A stretch of 64,000 nucleotides of DNA from Trichaptum fuscoviolaceum (Eukaryota > Basidiomycota > Agaricomycetes > Hymenochaetales > Trichaptaceae): the NCBI GenBank assembly GCA_910574455.1, contig CAJSYZ010000012.1, forward strand, positions 675,317 to 739,316, written 5' to 3'. Positions 49,457 to 60,825 of the stretch are shown one piece after another. Made by a program: the position numbers and the translations under genes. The notes under the pieces are model-generated. The model saw only the letters and a list, made by a program, of their open reading frames with translations. It was not told where the DNA came from and did not search any database. Every line of letters starts with the position of its first letter. Position 1 is the stretch's first letter.

Positions 49457-50425
49457 ACTACATGACTGGCTGATGCTATGGTTGTTGAAGCGCTTAGAAT
49501 GCCAGCACGCTTACGAGTTCGAGACGACAGCGCGCACCATCTTGCCGGGCAAGTCTTCTTTCAGAGACAAGTCATTCGGAGATGAGGAGCTCAAAGGCTT
49601 CCAGTTTGCCTCACCAGACGACCATCAAATTCATATCTATTTCGCTGATTCCATGGCTCATGGCGGGGATTTAAGAGATGCTCCTTGCCGACACAAGGGA
49701 CTTCTTGCAATCAGAGAAGGTATGTACATAAAGTGCCACACATCGACTGAAAGTTTAACCTCTCTTTCTGAATCAGTGGTGCGCTGACCGTGGTAACCGC
49801 TCTCGTTGCGACAATTTCCTCTATCGTGTCCCTGGCTTGGGCAGATCATCGTTGATCCATGCCCTTGCTGGCGCGCTCATGCTCGACATTCTCGCCATCT
49901 CACGTTCCGCCTTTTGGATGAACGATGTGGCGTTGTCGTCGCTTATGGGCCGTGTGCCTGCCCCGTGTATTGTCCTTCTCGAGGACCTTGATGCTGCATT
50001 CACTCGCTCAACTTCGCGCGACGGGTCCTCAACCTGTGTTCCTGGTGGTAAGAAGAAGAGCTCTTTGTTGTCCGACAACAAGGATAAGATGACGATGATG
50101 ACGACAATGAAGAAATTGGCAAGAAGAAGAAAAGCAAGAAATATGACACTCTATCCGACGTGAACACGCTCTCTCTTTCTGGCCTTCTTAATGCACTTGA
50201 TGGTGTCGCCGCTGCTGTTGGCCGCTTCCTCTTCTCGTCGCAGCGACGAACCATCTTGAGCGTTTCGACCCCGCGCTCTCGCGCCCCGGTGGCATGGATG
50301 TTTGGATCGAGTTCAAAAGCGCAAGCCCTAGGCAGGCTCAAGCGCTCTTCTGCGACTTCTTCCTGTACGCGGACGTCAAGAAGCCCGAGATCACCAAACG
50401 CGAAGGCGAGCTCGATGGGATCAGC
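49457..50425 (+). pseudogene. Decayed BCS1-like AAA ATPase
   Basis: Fragments of a BCS1-type mitochondrial AAA ATPase lie in order but in different frames. An N-terminal piece (HDWLMLWLLKRLECQ, FETTARTILPGKS) is followed, after an apparent deletion, by the P-loop region, Walker B (CIVLLEDLDAAF), NTLSLSGLLNALDGV and, in another frame, SRPGGMDVWIEFKSASP. The Walker A Lys is Arg (49843-49845, in VPGLGRSS where the family has GxGKTS). With frame breaks and a lost middle part, this is best read as a pseudogene. Functional relatives insert the Rieske protein into complex III, though many basidiomycete copies have unknown roles. Confidence 0.75.
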
Positions 50426-51233
50426 CTCCCCACCACACCCCATCCTCTGGATCGATTTCGGAAATTCCGGTGTCGGTATTTGCGTCCGATGCCTCGAGTA
50501 CCGCAACCTTGAGCTCGAGCTCATTGATGAGAGGTGCGTCAAACAGTCTACCTGACGTTGGCAAAGCAGCTCACGACGCAAATTGCGAATGCATCAAACG
50601 GGAAAAAGTATTACTTCATCTTAGATATCGTTCAAGTAGTCATGTCCTATTCCTCGACAAACACCTCTGTGCCACCACCATTGCCGCCGAAACGGAGATC
50701 GCTCGGTTTCAATATGCAGAATAAGTCGATTATCGGCCGACAGCGCAATCCCCCCAGCTCTAAGGTCAAGAAACGTGCCTTCATTCAATCTACTTCTTTC
50801 AAAGCGGATTGGGGTGCATTGATCCCATTTCCCATATCGGCATGGTTCCGGTTTCGAGTTGTGTCCAGGGATGACTGATTGTATGACGGCTTACTCGTGG
50901 CTTTGCCTTCTAGAGCTGATGGAACAGCTTCTTGTGCAGTGGGCTATGTCTTCCTGACTTCTTCGGAGTTAACCTGACTCACTTTCTTGTTTGTTTGTGC
51001 ATAAAATGAAAAGAAGCCTCATAATCGAGTCATCTAGAAGAAATCCTTCTTATCTCCTGTCAGTTCAGCTTGAGGTTTATCCGAGCCATAGTACAATGCA
51101 CTGATAGATTCCTCTCTTCTTTTCCCAGAAGAATAAGGCATCAGAAAAATGCGTGCAAGAGCTTTGTATAAATGTGAACTCGGAGTGGGTGTCGCCCCTC
51201 CCCGCCACCCACCCACCCACTCAACCCTTCGCC
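50426..51233. other. Spacer between the BCS1 remnant and the exonuclease
   Basis: No gene recognised. A plus frame at 50534-50878 is basic and proline-rich without family features. CCCACC repeats just before 51234 are probably exonuclease 5' UTR. Confidence 0.45.
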
Positions 51234-52280
51234 ATGAACTTTTATCACATTCTGTTGGGGCTACACATGCTCCTATTGATTGACCATGCTGTGCTTCGAG
51301 TACGCATCGCGCGAAGACTTCCTTGGACACAAAGGAGGATATCTAGGATGCAAAAATTCGGTGCTTACTTTCTATTTCCTCTCAAAATCACTGCACTGAC
51401 TTTTTGCCAGCTTCACAAACAGATGCAACATCTCCTCGACTACCTGGGGGTTCCGCCAACGCCTCTTCTTCAACTTCGCAGTTATACACTCGGACCTCTT
51501 GTTCCTGAAGTATGTCTGACCACCGCGACGATGGAGAATGCCGTAGACGTCATCTATGCTTCCTTGCCGGATGCCCCGGAACGACGCTTCGTTGCCCTCG
51601 ACATTGAATGGGCGAGTAACTCACCAGAGCTATATCGCGTGGACCTCATCCAACTCGCGGTTCAGCAACATGTGTTCCTCCTCCGGACTCATCTACTTAA
51701 TGAACTTCCCGCGAGATTGACACAATTATTAGGTGATGAAGCTGTATGGAAAGTGTCAGCAGGAATCGCTGGTATGAGAGTCCCATTTCTTCTCTCATTA
51801 TTTGGCATAACTGAACTAATTGGCAGGTGATGCAACTCGCATCAGGAATAAATTTGGCGTTCCCGTAACCTCCTGTGTCGATTTGACAGATTGGGCGCGC
51901 TTCGTTTACCCCGATTTCTGGCCAAGAACGCTAACTTGGCTCCAGCTGCTTCTGAACCCCCGTCTCTGGTTCAAGTTTCCGCAACCGTTTATAAAGCTGG
52001 AGGAGATGGCAGGCAGACTCCTGCAGGCAAACATTGAGAAGGATGCCACGGTCACGAGGAGCAATTGGGCCGAAGTTGAGCTGTCGGCTGCTCAAGTCCA
52101 TTGTAAGTTATCCTTTTCAAGTTGTCACTCAGGCTGATCATCTTCTCACTTGCATCTGCTCTATTAGATGCGGCAATCGACACGCACAGCACGTTTGCTG
52201 TTGCTTCCGTCTTGAATCAAGATGCCTTGGCCTTACCGGATGCAGAAATCCATCACTTCCCAATGCTCGATATTGAGTAG
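51234..52280 (+). CDS. 3'-5' exonuclease, RNase D/WRN-like (DEDDy)
   Basis: Exons 51234-51771, 51827-52102 and 52168-52280 join in phase to 308 aa. The metal-binding residues of a DEDDy exonuclease are present: D123 and E125 in FVALDIEW, D181 in AGDATRIRNKFGV (the intron splits this motif), and Y272 with D276 in YAAIDTHSTF. The family trims RNA or DNA 3' ends with two metal ions; WRN-exo-like proteins act in DNA repair, RNase D types in RNA maturation. The first ~75 residues, including a hydrophobic stretch (FYHILLGLHMLLLIDH), look unlike the rest, so the true start could be downstream or in an extra exon. No helicase or HRDC domain. Confidence 0.88.
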
Positions 52281-53044
52281 GCTGAGGCCCGTTTGAATAG
52301 TGCTAACGGTGTTATCTTGTTGAGTAAATTGTTGAGTGCATGCTCTTGTCTTCAAAAGTTGCCAGGAGCATCGTGATTGTATCTATTATTGAATTGCTTC
52401 TCGTTGAATGATCATTGTAGACTGAGGTTGTCAATGGTGTTTGCTGTCGCTTTCAAGATGTCATGAAGATGAAGGTAGCTTGAAATCTCAAAACAGAGGT
52501 TCAAGTTCACTTGAGTACAGTAGTGGTAGTAGTAGTAAATCTCACTTGAGTCTGACTTGCCACCTGATGTACAGCTTCCCTCCTTACGCACTGATTTTGT
52601 CCTGAAACGCCGTTTTAAGGCCATCAGGCAGCCAGGCAACACTTCAGGCAGGCATGACAACGCTTCAACCCATTTAAGGAAGCTCCAGGACGCGCCAGCC
52701 GCCGTTAGCAATCTCTGATGTATTACACTTGAGCACTGAAATCCTGACTTGCATTCTGATGCTCTGAGAGACGGCTTGCATCCTGAAACACTCCTTATTT
52801 CAGTGAGATAAGGCAATCAGTGTATTTTCAGACGAAGTAGCGACCCTTCAGACAGGTGCCAGCCAAATCAGGACGCGTCAGGACGCGTCAGTCGCCGTAA
52901 GCAAAAGGAAGTTTCCCTGATGTGAGCCCCCACGCCAGTGGCATGCGACCCAAAAGTAGCGGTCTGGTTACGAGACTAATCGCTCTTAGTCTCCCACCTG
53001 TTGGATCAACTCACGAATTACCTGTCCCATTTTGGAAATTATAT
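52281..53044. other. Repeat-word spacer before SDR copy 3
   Basis: No gene. It contains GGTTCAAGTTCACTTGAG and TAGTAGTAGTA near 52500-52540, and two related segments (about 52690 and 52870) with GACGCGYCAG, CGCCGTWAGC and CTGATGT in the same order. Probably remnants of the same kind of element as at 37-48 kb. Confidence 0.5.
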
Positions 53045-54460
53045 ATGTCATCGATACTTGAATTGCTGAGGGCGAATCTCGACCAGTCCTATCCTCCTGC
53101 ACCCAAGTTCACCGAAGACGACGTACCAGATTTGACCGGAAAGGTTATTATAGTCACTGGCGGAAATACTGGCATAGGTTCGTCTCCTTTTGTCCTTTAG
53201 GAATTGCACAACTCACGAACCTCCTCTGCATATGTAGGGAAGGAGACGGCACGCGTTGTCCTCGCACACAATGCGAAAGTCTACATTGCTTGCCGATCTG
53301 CAGAGCGGGCACATGCTGCTATTGCGGACTTGAAGAAAGTGACTGGCAAGAACGACATTCACTTCTTGTCCCTCGATCTTGCAAGCTTCGCGTCTATCAG
53401 GAGTGCTGCAGAGGAATTCAAGAGGTGTGATATATTGATTCATATTCAAATACTATCACACTGACGTCTATACTTTATCTAGTAAAGAGACGAAGCTTCA
53501 CGTCCTCTTCAACAATGCGTAAGTTGCCTTGATGAATCGTCTTTCATTCCTGTCTCACGATCTACAAAAGCGGACTTATGTCTCCTCCTCTGGATCAGCT
53601 TACTCAAGAGGGTTACGACATGACATTTGGCACGAACGTCGTTGGTCCATACCTCTTCACAACGATCCTGATCCCAGTTTTGCTTGCCACAGCTGCTGAG
53701 TCGGGTGAGGCTCGTTTAGTCAACACCAGCTCGTTCGGACACATGCTCGCTCCAAAGCCTTGCATTGATTGGGACACTCTGAAACCGGGAAATAAGAATA
53801 GCGAAGGAGACAGAAAGAGGCGAAAGCTGGGTCTAACCGACCTATATTCTCAAAGCAAATGTGTGAGTGCATCGTAATGCCATAAGGGACTTCTAATACA
53901 ACTTGAATATCTAACACTGTCTTTATGCTTTATAAAGGGTAATGTCTTAGTGTCTAATGCATGGGCGAAACGATACGGCGATAAAGGGATTGTTTCAACA
54001 TCTCTTCATCCAGGTTAGTGGACTCGGGTCTGGTCCTGGTTTTTCATTGAGTGGTGCCTTTCCATATACAGGTACCATACAAACCGATTTGGGGCGAACT
54101 TTTACTTTGCCTCAGCGAATCATGATAGTTGAGAATAATCTCGTACACTGATCATGAAACGCCATCTGACCCATCATTTCAAGGCATTACTCGTCAAGTT
54201 ACGTCCTACTGCACTAGGGGCGATAACGCAGCTATACGCAGGAACTGCTATAGAAGCAAAGGAGTATAATGGAAAGGTTAGTTAAGTAGCATGATTTACG
54301 CTTGCCTTCCGTACTAAATCATCCACAGTACCTTATCCCATGGGCACGAGTTGGCAAGGCCCGCGCAGACGTTACAGATGAGAATTTGTCTGATAGGTTG
54401 TATGCCTGGCTTGAAGAGCAAACCGCCCCTGCATTGCAATCACAGTCTAATGCGTCATGA
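53045..54460 (+). CDS. Short-chain dehydrogenase/reductase, copy 3
   Basis: Exons 53045-53177, 53238-53424, 53483-53518, 53571-53862, 53938-54013, 54072-54127, 54184-54276 and 54329-54460 join in phase to 334 aa. [12 protein letters not shown] and the catalytic Y-x3-K (YSQSK) are present. The internal exons have exactly the sizes of copies 1 and 2, 22-26 kb away. The segment after the catalytic Lys ([20 protein letters not shown]) and exon 6 are the most diverged. Exon 6 ends RIMI with a GTTGAG donor, weaker than in the paralogs. Probably active. It neighbours MYND copy C. Confidence 0.94.
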
Positions 54461-55493
54461 TTATATTGCCATCCCTCACTGTTATTCCTTTGCTTTTGAC
54501 TTTGCCTTGGTATCCTTCTGCTCGTTATGTTTCAATTCCGTCATGCCTCCAATTTATTTTTTCTAAAGTACACGGTTGGCGGTGATACACCTTACACTTC
54601 CGGCTGTGCATATAGCCCAGCCAGTTCCCTGTAGGGTGAGCTGTTCAGCGTCTTGCAAATAGCCCCTTTCGAAGTTGGCCGAATGGCGAGATATGAAGGA
54701 CTCAGCATGAACAAACGAAAGGCGTTCACTACCACGATTTGCCAGATGCAACAACTTGAAGTAGGGGCGCGAATTTCATGTTATGCTTCGGGAGGGGAGA
54801 TGTTATTCATGCTGTCAGTTTTGTGGATAAGTGGAAGAAGTCGCAAGCCTTAGGAGGTCTTACCTGCATCTCGAGTAGGTCATCCGCTCGGAAACTGGCT
54901 CATAAGCCAACACTGTAAGAGACTCATCCGCGAAACAAGTATGGTTCCAGGGGAAACCAAGAGTACGGCAGGCAGATTTCACATGTACGACATAGATAAA
55001 TATGCATTGCTCATTACATTTGTAGGTACACTGCATACATATTATAACAAGATGATTTTCTAAACGCGTGAGCTCGAAGCGTGACTCTAATCCGGACTCT
55101 ATTGTAAATTATCGGTGATTGAGGGAGCATTGTTTGTCCGCTGGAATGTGACGAAGAAGAGCGAACGGGCATTTACTTGAGAGGTAGACAGTTACTAGGG
55201 AGGGTGGGGTCTAGGGAGCAACACAATACGAAAGTCAAAGAAGCAGTCGTTCAGAGAAGCCATTGAAGACGCGGAATTGCAGGGCGAGTTACGATTGACA
55301 AAATCAAGATCTGTGGCAGAAAGTGATATGGTTTCGGAGATTGCTGATGGAGTATGCCAGATCATTCAGGTGTTGATAGCTGGGATTGATGCTGAAGTTC
55401 GACGGAGTACTGCCAGAGACAACTAGACTGTCTCAGACATCTGGTAGAAAAGTTCAGTTGCGGAAGGAATTCTAAAGTCCTGATCACGCACCT
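54461..55493. other. Convergent spacer between SDR copy 3 and MYND copy C
   Basis: No gene recognised. AT-rich around 54990-55120. Short frames have no family features. Confidence 0.5.
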
Positions 55494-56770
55494 TCATTCT
55501 TCTCTCAACTTACATATGAGACCATCCTCGGGTACGTGATCAATACAGATACTCAACTGCCAATCGCCTGTCCTTTTTGCCCAGCGGTAGTTGGCTGTGC
55601 TACGAGCAACGTTCATAAGACGTTCCTTATTTTGTGGATCAGGTTCCTGGAGAATATGCTGTAGTGACCTCCGCCGGCTGCAGACAAAAATATCCCCAGA
55701 AGAGCCCTCGGACATTGATAGAAATTTCGGTAACATTAGTCTAACCAAGAACGGCCTATCCCCATGAGTGTTCGGCTCGGGAGGTCCATAGCCCGGAAAA
55801 CAAAAGCATACGTCTATCCAATTTCCCTCCGCGAGCGACTTACAGCTCCTTTTGTGACTAGGCCAATCGGTGCATTGACAATCTGAACGACTATTAGCGA
55901 CAATAACGAGAGAAAAGCGGACATTGTGCACCTTTCCCGCAGTACGGAAGGGCGTGGCATTGAGCACATTTCACCTTTGCCTTCCTTCCACAAACAGTAC
56001 AAACGGTAACATTCGTCAACGACCTGATGCTGTTCCAGTTGAGGAACTTTAAAGGAAGGAGGAAAGAGAGTTTATAATGACTCTCGTAGGGTAGATAGTC
56101 AGGCTTATAGTTGCCGGTCAGCGTCTTCCGATTGCTCTCTAGAATCTTCAGCAGCAACTTCTGCACCGCGGTTGAGCAAGGATGGACATATAGGTTGCGA
56201 AGTGCCGCTTTTTCTGGCTTGCTATCGAATAGAACGACAAACAGAGGTGTATTTTTTCGAATAGCACAAACTTTGACGATCTGCCGGAGAAATCACGTCA
56301 ACTATTCATTGAATCCTCATAATCTGTTCCAGTCTACTCACTCGTAAGGCGACATTGTCACGTCTACTCTCCTTGTCCGCAAATAAATGTATGGTTATTT
56401 TCTCGTCGAATGCATTCGCCAGGGCCATGATCTTCGACTGTAGTATTATGAAAGGGAGGTTTCTAAACTCTTCCGATCGCATGGTCCAACTCATCAACGA
56501 TTCATGATCGAGGTGTGACACGGTCTCCTTAATTTGAGCCACGAGACCGTCACCTACAGAAGAAGCAGCACTCCAATCGTCCAGTGAAGAGATGTCAAGT
56601 GAGCTGCCCTCCCTCAGATTTATCTTCAGCCTTTGCGAGAGATACAGCGCTTTTTTCAACTTCTTGTCTATATCTTTTGTCGACAGTTTCGCGATCGTCT
56701 TTGTGGGAAGATCCACGCCCATTGATTGAAGCGCAAGCAGTAGCCCGTCCCTGTCGTCAGATAGTACCAT
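55494..56770 (-). CDS. MYND zinc-finger protein, copy C
   Basis: Exons 56770-56342, 56280-55932 and 55882-55494 join in phase to 388 aa. The N-terminal module (DDRDGLLLALQSMGVDL) and the MYND finger (CTVC, KCAQC, PYCGKDC, H-x3-C) are intact. The C-terminal domain is about 45 residues shorter than in copies A and B: after WIDVCFCFPGYG it goes directly to GPPEPNTHGD, so an internal segment was lost in frame. The domain end (RWAKRTGDWQLSICIDHVP) is kept. Same intron sites as A and B. Upstream CACGTG at 125 bp. Role unknown. Confidence 0.91.
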
Positions 56771-56894
56771 TGTCAGATATACAGAGATGTCGACCTAGTT
56801 TCCTGCAGAAAAAGCAAGATGGTGCGGAGGAACGAACGACTGTCAGCCTAATGTCAAAACCAAGACCTGCCCCCCATACCATTGTCAGCCACGG

Positions 56895-56900
56895 CACGTG
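56895..56900. promoter_or_regulatory. CACGTG box upstream of MYND copy C
   Basis: CACGTG in the context CACGGCACGTGAA, 125 bp upstream of the copy C ATG. It parallels the boxes 141 and 117 bp upstream of copies A and B. Confidence 0.45.
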
Positions 56901-57820
56901 AATTAGTACTACTATCATACCGCAGTGTCTCCGGGAGAGTTGGACAAGCAGGACTTCGGATTGGAAATGGATCGGAAGGATAGAACGCACTGGTCACAAC
57001 GCAAATACTACACAGGAGCTTACTGGTGCTCTTTGCGATGCCTAGAGGTGGGCTTCGGGGTACGGGGTGCAAAAAAGCTATAATCCGCGCAGTTTGAAAG
57101 TCACCTTCGAATCTGACTTCGTAAAGGCTTGCAGCCTACAAATCCCAGAGAACGGGGCATATTGGTATCGACTGTGCCTCCCGAACAGAGAAAGCTCAGA
57201 TGATCGGATAATTCCGCCCGCCGCGTACTGATCATTGAGCGAGGCAAAGTATGAGTTGGAGTACACCTTAGACAAACACGCACAACGCGGTTCAAAAAAG
57301 TATTGTCTCATGAAGGAGGAACGAGTATGAGACTTACATTTCGATGACCTGTAGGAGAAGGCTATGCACATATATGAAGGGGCGATTCTGCAAGCTGAGA
57401 TGGCGGATAATGTCATCCAGAGGCTTTGTAACGATCGGAACATAAGACGACCGATGCTGAGACCCGCAAAAATGATTGTTCGAGGCCTGTACAAGTCATG
57501 CAGGTCTTGCGAGTGTTAAGCTGCGTGTCCATCCCGCCGTACTTATGTACTGTATTTAGCAAACGATCTCCACAGCTCATAAGTTGTATCGTAATCTGTC
57601 ATTACAGTGTATCCGATTCATTTCCTTATTTGGACTTGTATCCGATTCCGTGTATCCGTTTCTTCCTGTATCCGATTCATTTCTATATTTGAACTTCCCC
57701 TATTTGGCAGTTGTGGCGAGAATAATTACGTTTCCCTATATGGCAGTTGTGTCCGTTACAACCTCCTTTAAGAATGTGTGACATGTCCTTATGCATGGCG
57801 CTTAGCTCACACGCTATCAT

Positions 57821-57915
57821 CACGTGTTGACTTAACGTGCACACTTGCGTTGTTCACACGTACTATTAAGCACGTGCACTTTGCGCGCTCGCGACACGGA
57901 GAGTAAAGTCACGTG
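57821..57915. promoter_or_regulatory. Cluster of three CACGTG boxes
   Basis: CACGTG at 57821-57826, 57871-57876 and 57910-57915, with near matches (AACGTGCAC, CACACGTAC) between them. The nearest genes are the 3' end of the AT-hook gene (58198) and MYND copy C (start 56770), so the target is unclear. Confidence 0.35.
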
Positions 57916-58197
57916 CCATCAGCACTGAATCGATTTGCGCGTCCGTTGCAAGCATGCGCCGCACGCATGCACACTCAAATAAATTTGATGTTTTATTGGA
58001 AATCTCTCTCATATAATGTTTAGACTCAGTAAAATTCAGCTCAGAAGATCATGCACGATATTTAAATTAAATTAATGAATTAACTGTAGATTAGAGGTAG
58101 ACAGACAAAGACAATGAGCGAGACAACAAATGAATGGAGACATGTGATTAATAAGCGCCGCCACAGGGATTAAGCGCCGACGCACTGCGACGACAGT

Positions 58198-60176
58198 TTA
58201 GCCTACGCAATAATCATATATTAGCATGACATTAGAGTTGCCCGTAATAAACTCACCGATGTTGTTTGCGGCTTCACGCCAAGTTGATTCCGTCACAACC
58301 CGCGTGCTTCGTCTAGTAGCGGGCGGTGTCGGTTTAGGCACGGTCTTTTTCAGGGACTTTGCAGGCGGTTTGGTCTTCGTCTTCGTCTTCGTCGCCGCGG
58401 GCGGCTTGACTTTCGTAGCTGCATTCTTTGCAGGGCGGCCTCTAATACTAAATGTATTAAATTCAAATAGAATGCAATAAATTAAATCATACCTCTTTTT
58501 CTTCGATGATACGTCGTTCGTTGTCGATGTAAAGTCGGGTTGAGTCATGGGAGGGCCAAGGTCAAGTGTGGCCACTCGAGACGAAAGCCCAGGCGTGGCT
58601 TGCGATGTCGTCGTGCCTGTATAAGAGAATGTAAGCAAGTGATACAAGATCGAGTAATTAATAACATACCCTCAATGAAATCCGAAGAATCAATGTTCAT
58701 CTGATCCACATTGTGATCCACATCCATTGCAGAAGCAGAAGCAACCCCCGTGATGACTTGAATCCCACCAATGCTTGTGTGCGACTCGACGACAGCATTG
58801 TTGGCTACACTTGGGGCTGGCGGGGCCGCACTTGCGCCCGTAGACAGCACACGGACATCATGGTCTTCGGTTGCGGAAACAGGTGCCTTGTCGAGTTCTA
58901 TGGGAACGGGAGCTGCGTCGGAAGCAGGGGCTGTGACTGCGACGGGGACTGCGACTGCGTCAGATGCAGGGACTGCGGAAGCGTCGGCAATAGGGACTGC
59001 GTCAGATGCAGCTGCGTCGGCAACAGGGACTGCAACTGCTGCTGCAAGCTCATCTACTAACACATATTAGAGGTGTTGCGAACAAAATGAATATGTTACG
59101 AACCTTGGTATAGTTTTGCAGTTGCGTAGTTTGCCCAAGTATCACCTATGTTGTGCAGCTTGAATACACTTGAGGTGGTATACTCGGCCTCAACAGTACT
59201 GACTGCCAAACTATATGCTTGTGTCAGTAGCTGAAGCGACAACGAAACAGACAGCTTACCTGTGGACAATAGGTCCAGTAGGGCCCTTCAGTGCATATTG
59301 CAAGTGAATCATCCCCTCACCGACTTTTGATCTACCTCGGCCCAACAAGGCGACGGCAATCTTTTGCAAGACATCCGTCAGGTGAGTCTGGTTTCTATTA
59401 AGTATTGTTAGCATACAGTCTCAACGAATATGAGAGTACGTACTCGAAGATCACTTGATCAGGAACATGGTCGTCGAAAAATGCCTTGTTCTCAGCATTC
59501 ATCGCTGCAGCCTCCACTTCGTACTCCTTGCGCTTTTCGTCGGACAATCTATTAAACATATCAGATCGAATACGTTGGCGCTCGCTAGCAGTCTTCGAGG
59601 GGTCGCCGATGTCCTCCATGCGGACTGCGAGTACCTCGGCAATTTCGTCTTGATAATCGACACAGAAAACGGCGAACGGTGTCGCCTTCGTGGGTTTCGG
59701 TGCTCTACCGAATAGCTCGGCCAGGACTGCTGCGTCCGCGCTGTTCACATCGATGCCCAGGGAGTCGGTCGATGTCGTAAATATGCCGCGGCGCGCAAGC
59801 TTCGTCTTCCGTCGCGCATCCGACATTGCCTGGTTCCAGAAGTAGCGGTTGAGACGCTGGCAAAAAAGTCATGTCAGTTAAAGGAGATGAATTGACGAAG
59901 ACAACTCACCTGCGTCAGCTCGCTCACGTTGTACGATGGGCCCAAATCGTCTGCAAATCGAATCACAAATTCGGTCAGCGCCGTGGCAAAGAACGTGCGG
60001 CGAAGGGTATTTTTCCTGCGCGTTGGGAGCGCTAGGAACGTAGGCACCATCGACTGCAGGAAATCAACCTGCGGGCCAGTAAAGCACATCACTGGGCGCC
60101 CAGTCTGGAGAGGTCGGAGAGGGGCCGGACGCGCCTTCGGCGAGCCATGCAGAGGGGATCTAGCGCGCAAAAGCAT
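58198..60176 (-). CDS. AT-hook protein with low-complexity Ala/Val/Pro tract
   Basis: Eight exons (60176-59910, 59856-59444, 59394-59260, 59210-59104, 59056-58670, 58616-58493, 58441-58257, 58202-58198) join in phase to 540 aa. Only a codon remnant and the stop are in the last, 5-nt exon. The N-terminal half (FTGPQVDFLQSMVPTFLAL, LTEFVIRFADD) has the layout of a family common in Agaricomycetes. The segment ending LSDEKRKEYEVEAAAMNAEN recalls the last helix of an HMG box, but this is weak. A degenerate A/V/P/D-rich repeat (59050-58860) follows. An AT-hook core, KKKRGRPAKN, is created by joining exons 6 and 7, and a K/T/P-rich basic tail ends the protein. Likely nuclear and DNA-binding; target unknown. 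Confidence 0.8.
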
Positions 60177-60257
60177 GGTGGACAGGTGAATCGCGCGAAG
60201 ACAAGAAGAAACAAAAAAGAGGGTGGGGTGGGGGGCGGAGATGGAGGACAGGCTGCT

Positions 60258-60825
60258 CTACTTACGACTTTTAAATATCTCGAATCCCCCAACCTTCCGT
60301 CTATCGGCCCCAGTCCCGGTAGAACCTCGTACACAGGCATACGCGCCCGCGATGGCTTCAGACGCGCCAGTCATCTGTAATTACCCAAATATTGAATTGT
60401 AGTTGAGAAGAAGAAAACCAAATGACTTAGCCAAGGATTCAAGCTCATCGGACTCCTCGCCTTCGTCACACAACATGCCAGTAAGCGCTATCACTATATT
60501 CTAGATAAATTGCGGTTGAGAGGGAAAAATATGAATGAATTACCCTATAGTATCAAGCTCATCGGACACCTTGCCTTCGTCACCTAATCTTCCAGTAAGC
60601 GCTGCCAGTCGTCTCTCGACTAGCTTCCCTAGCTCATCGGATTCTCTTTTTTCCACTAATTTAGCTTGCATGCGATTGCTTTAGCATTCAGGAACTAACT
60701 TGGCGTACACAGCATTGCATCGGAAGCATAAAGAATAGAATTGGAGTTAGTTGCGCAATGTTAGACCATTGTCATGAACAGCTTACATTTTCGCCTTCTA
60801 CTTCGTCTGACATAGACGAAGACAT
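60258..60825 (-). CDS. Possible small acidic protein with internal repeat
   Basis: Doubtful gene. On the minus strand a start MSSSMSDEVEGEN (60825) is followed by a GTAAGC donor. A later open stretch reads ESDELGKLVERRLAALTG, then GDEGKVSDELDTIG, and a second related one reads ALTGMLCDEGEESDELESL. The repeat ALTG-x-L-x-DEG-x-x-SDEL is visible in the DNA at about 60438-60500 and 60553-60620. The exon phases could not be reconciled, and the last part (to 60258) may belong to another transcript or be the upstream region of the AT-hook gene. Confidence 0.28.

Larger units (their letters stand above)
56771..58197. other. Intergenic upstream of MYND copy C
   Basis: No gene recognised. A repeated GTATCCGATTC word occurs at about 57608-57680, and TATTTGGAC/CCTATTTGGC-like words follow. 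Three CACGTG boxes lie at 57821-57915. Confidence 0.5.

Noticed and set aside
57098..57494. 138-codon minus-strand frame
   Set aside because: Irregular composition without domain signs; likely chance.
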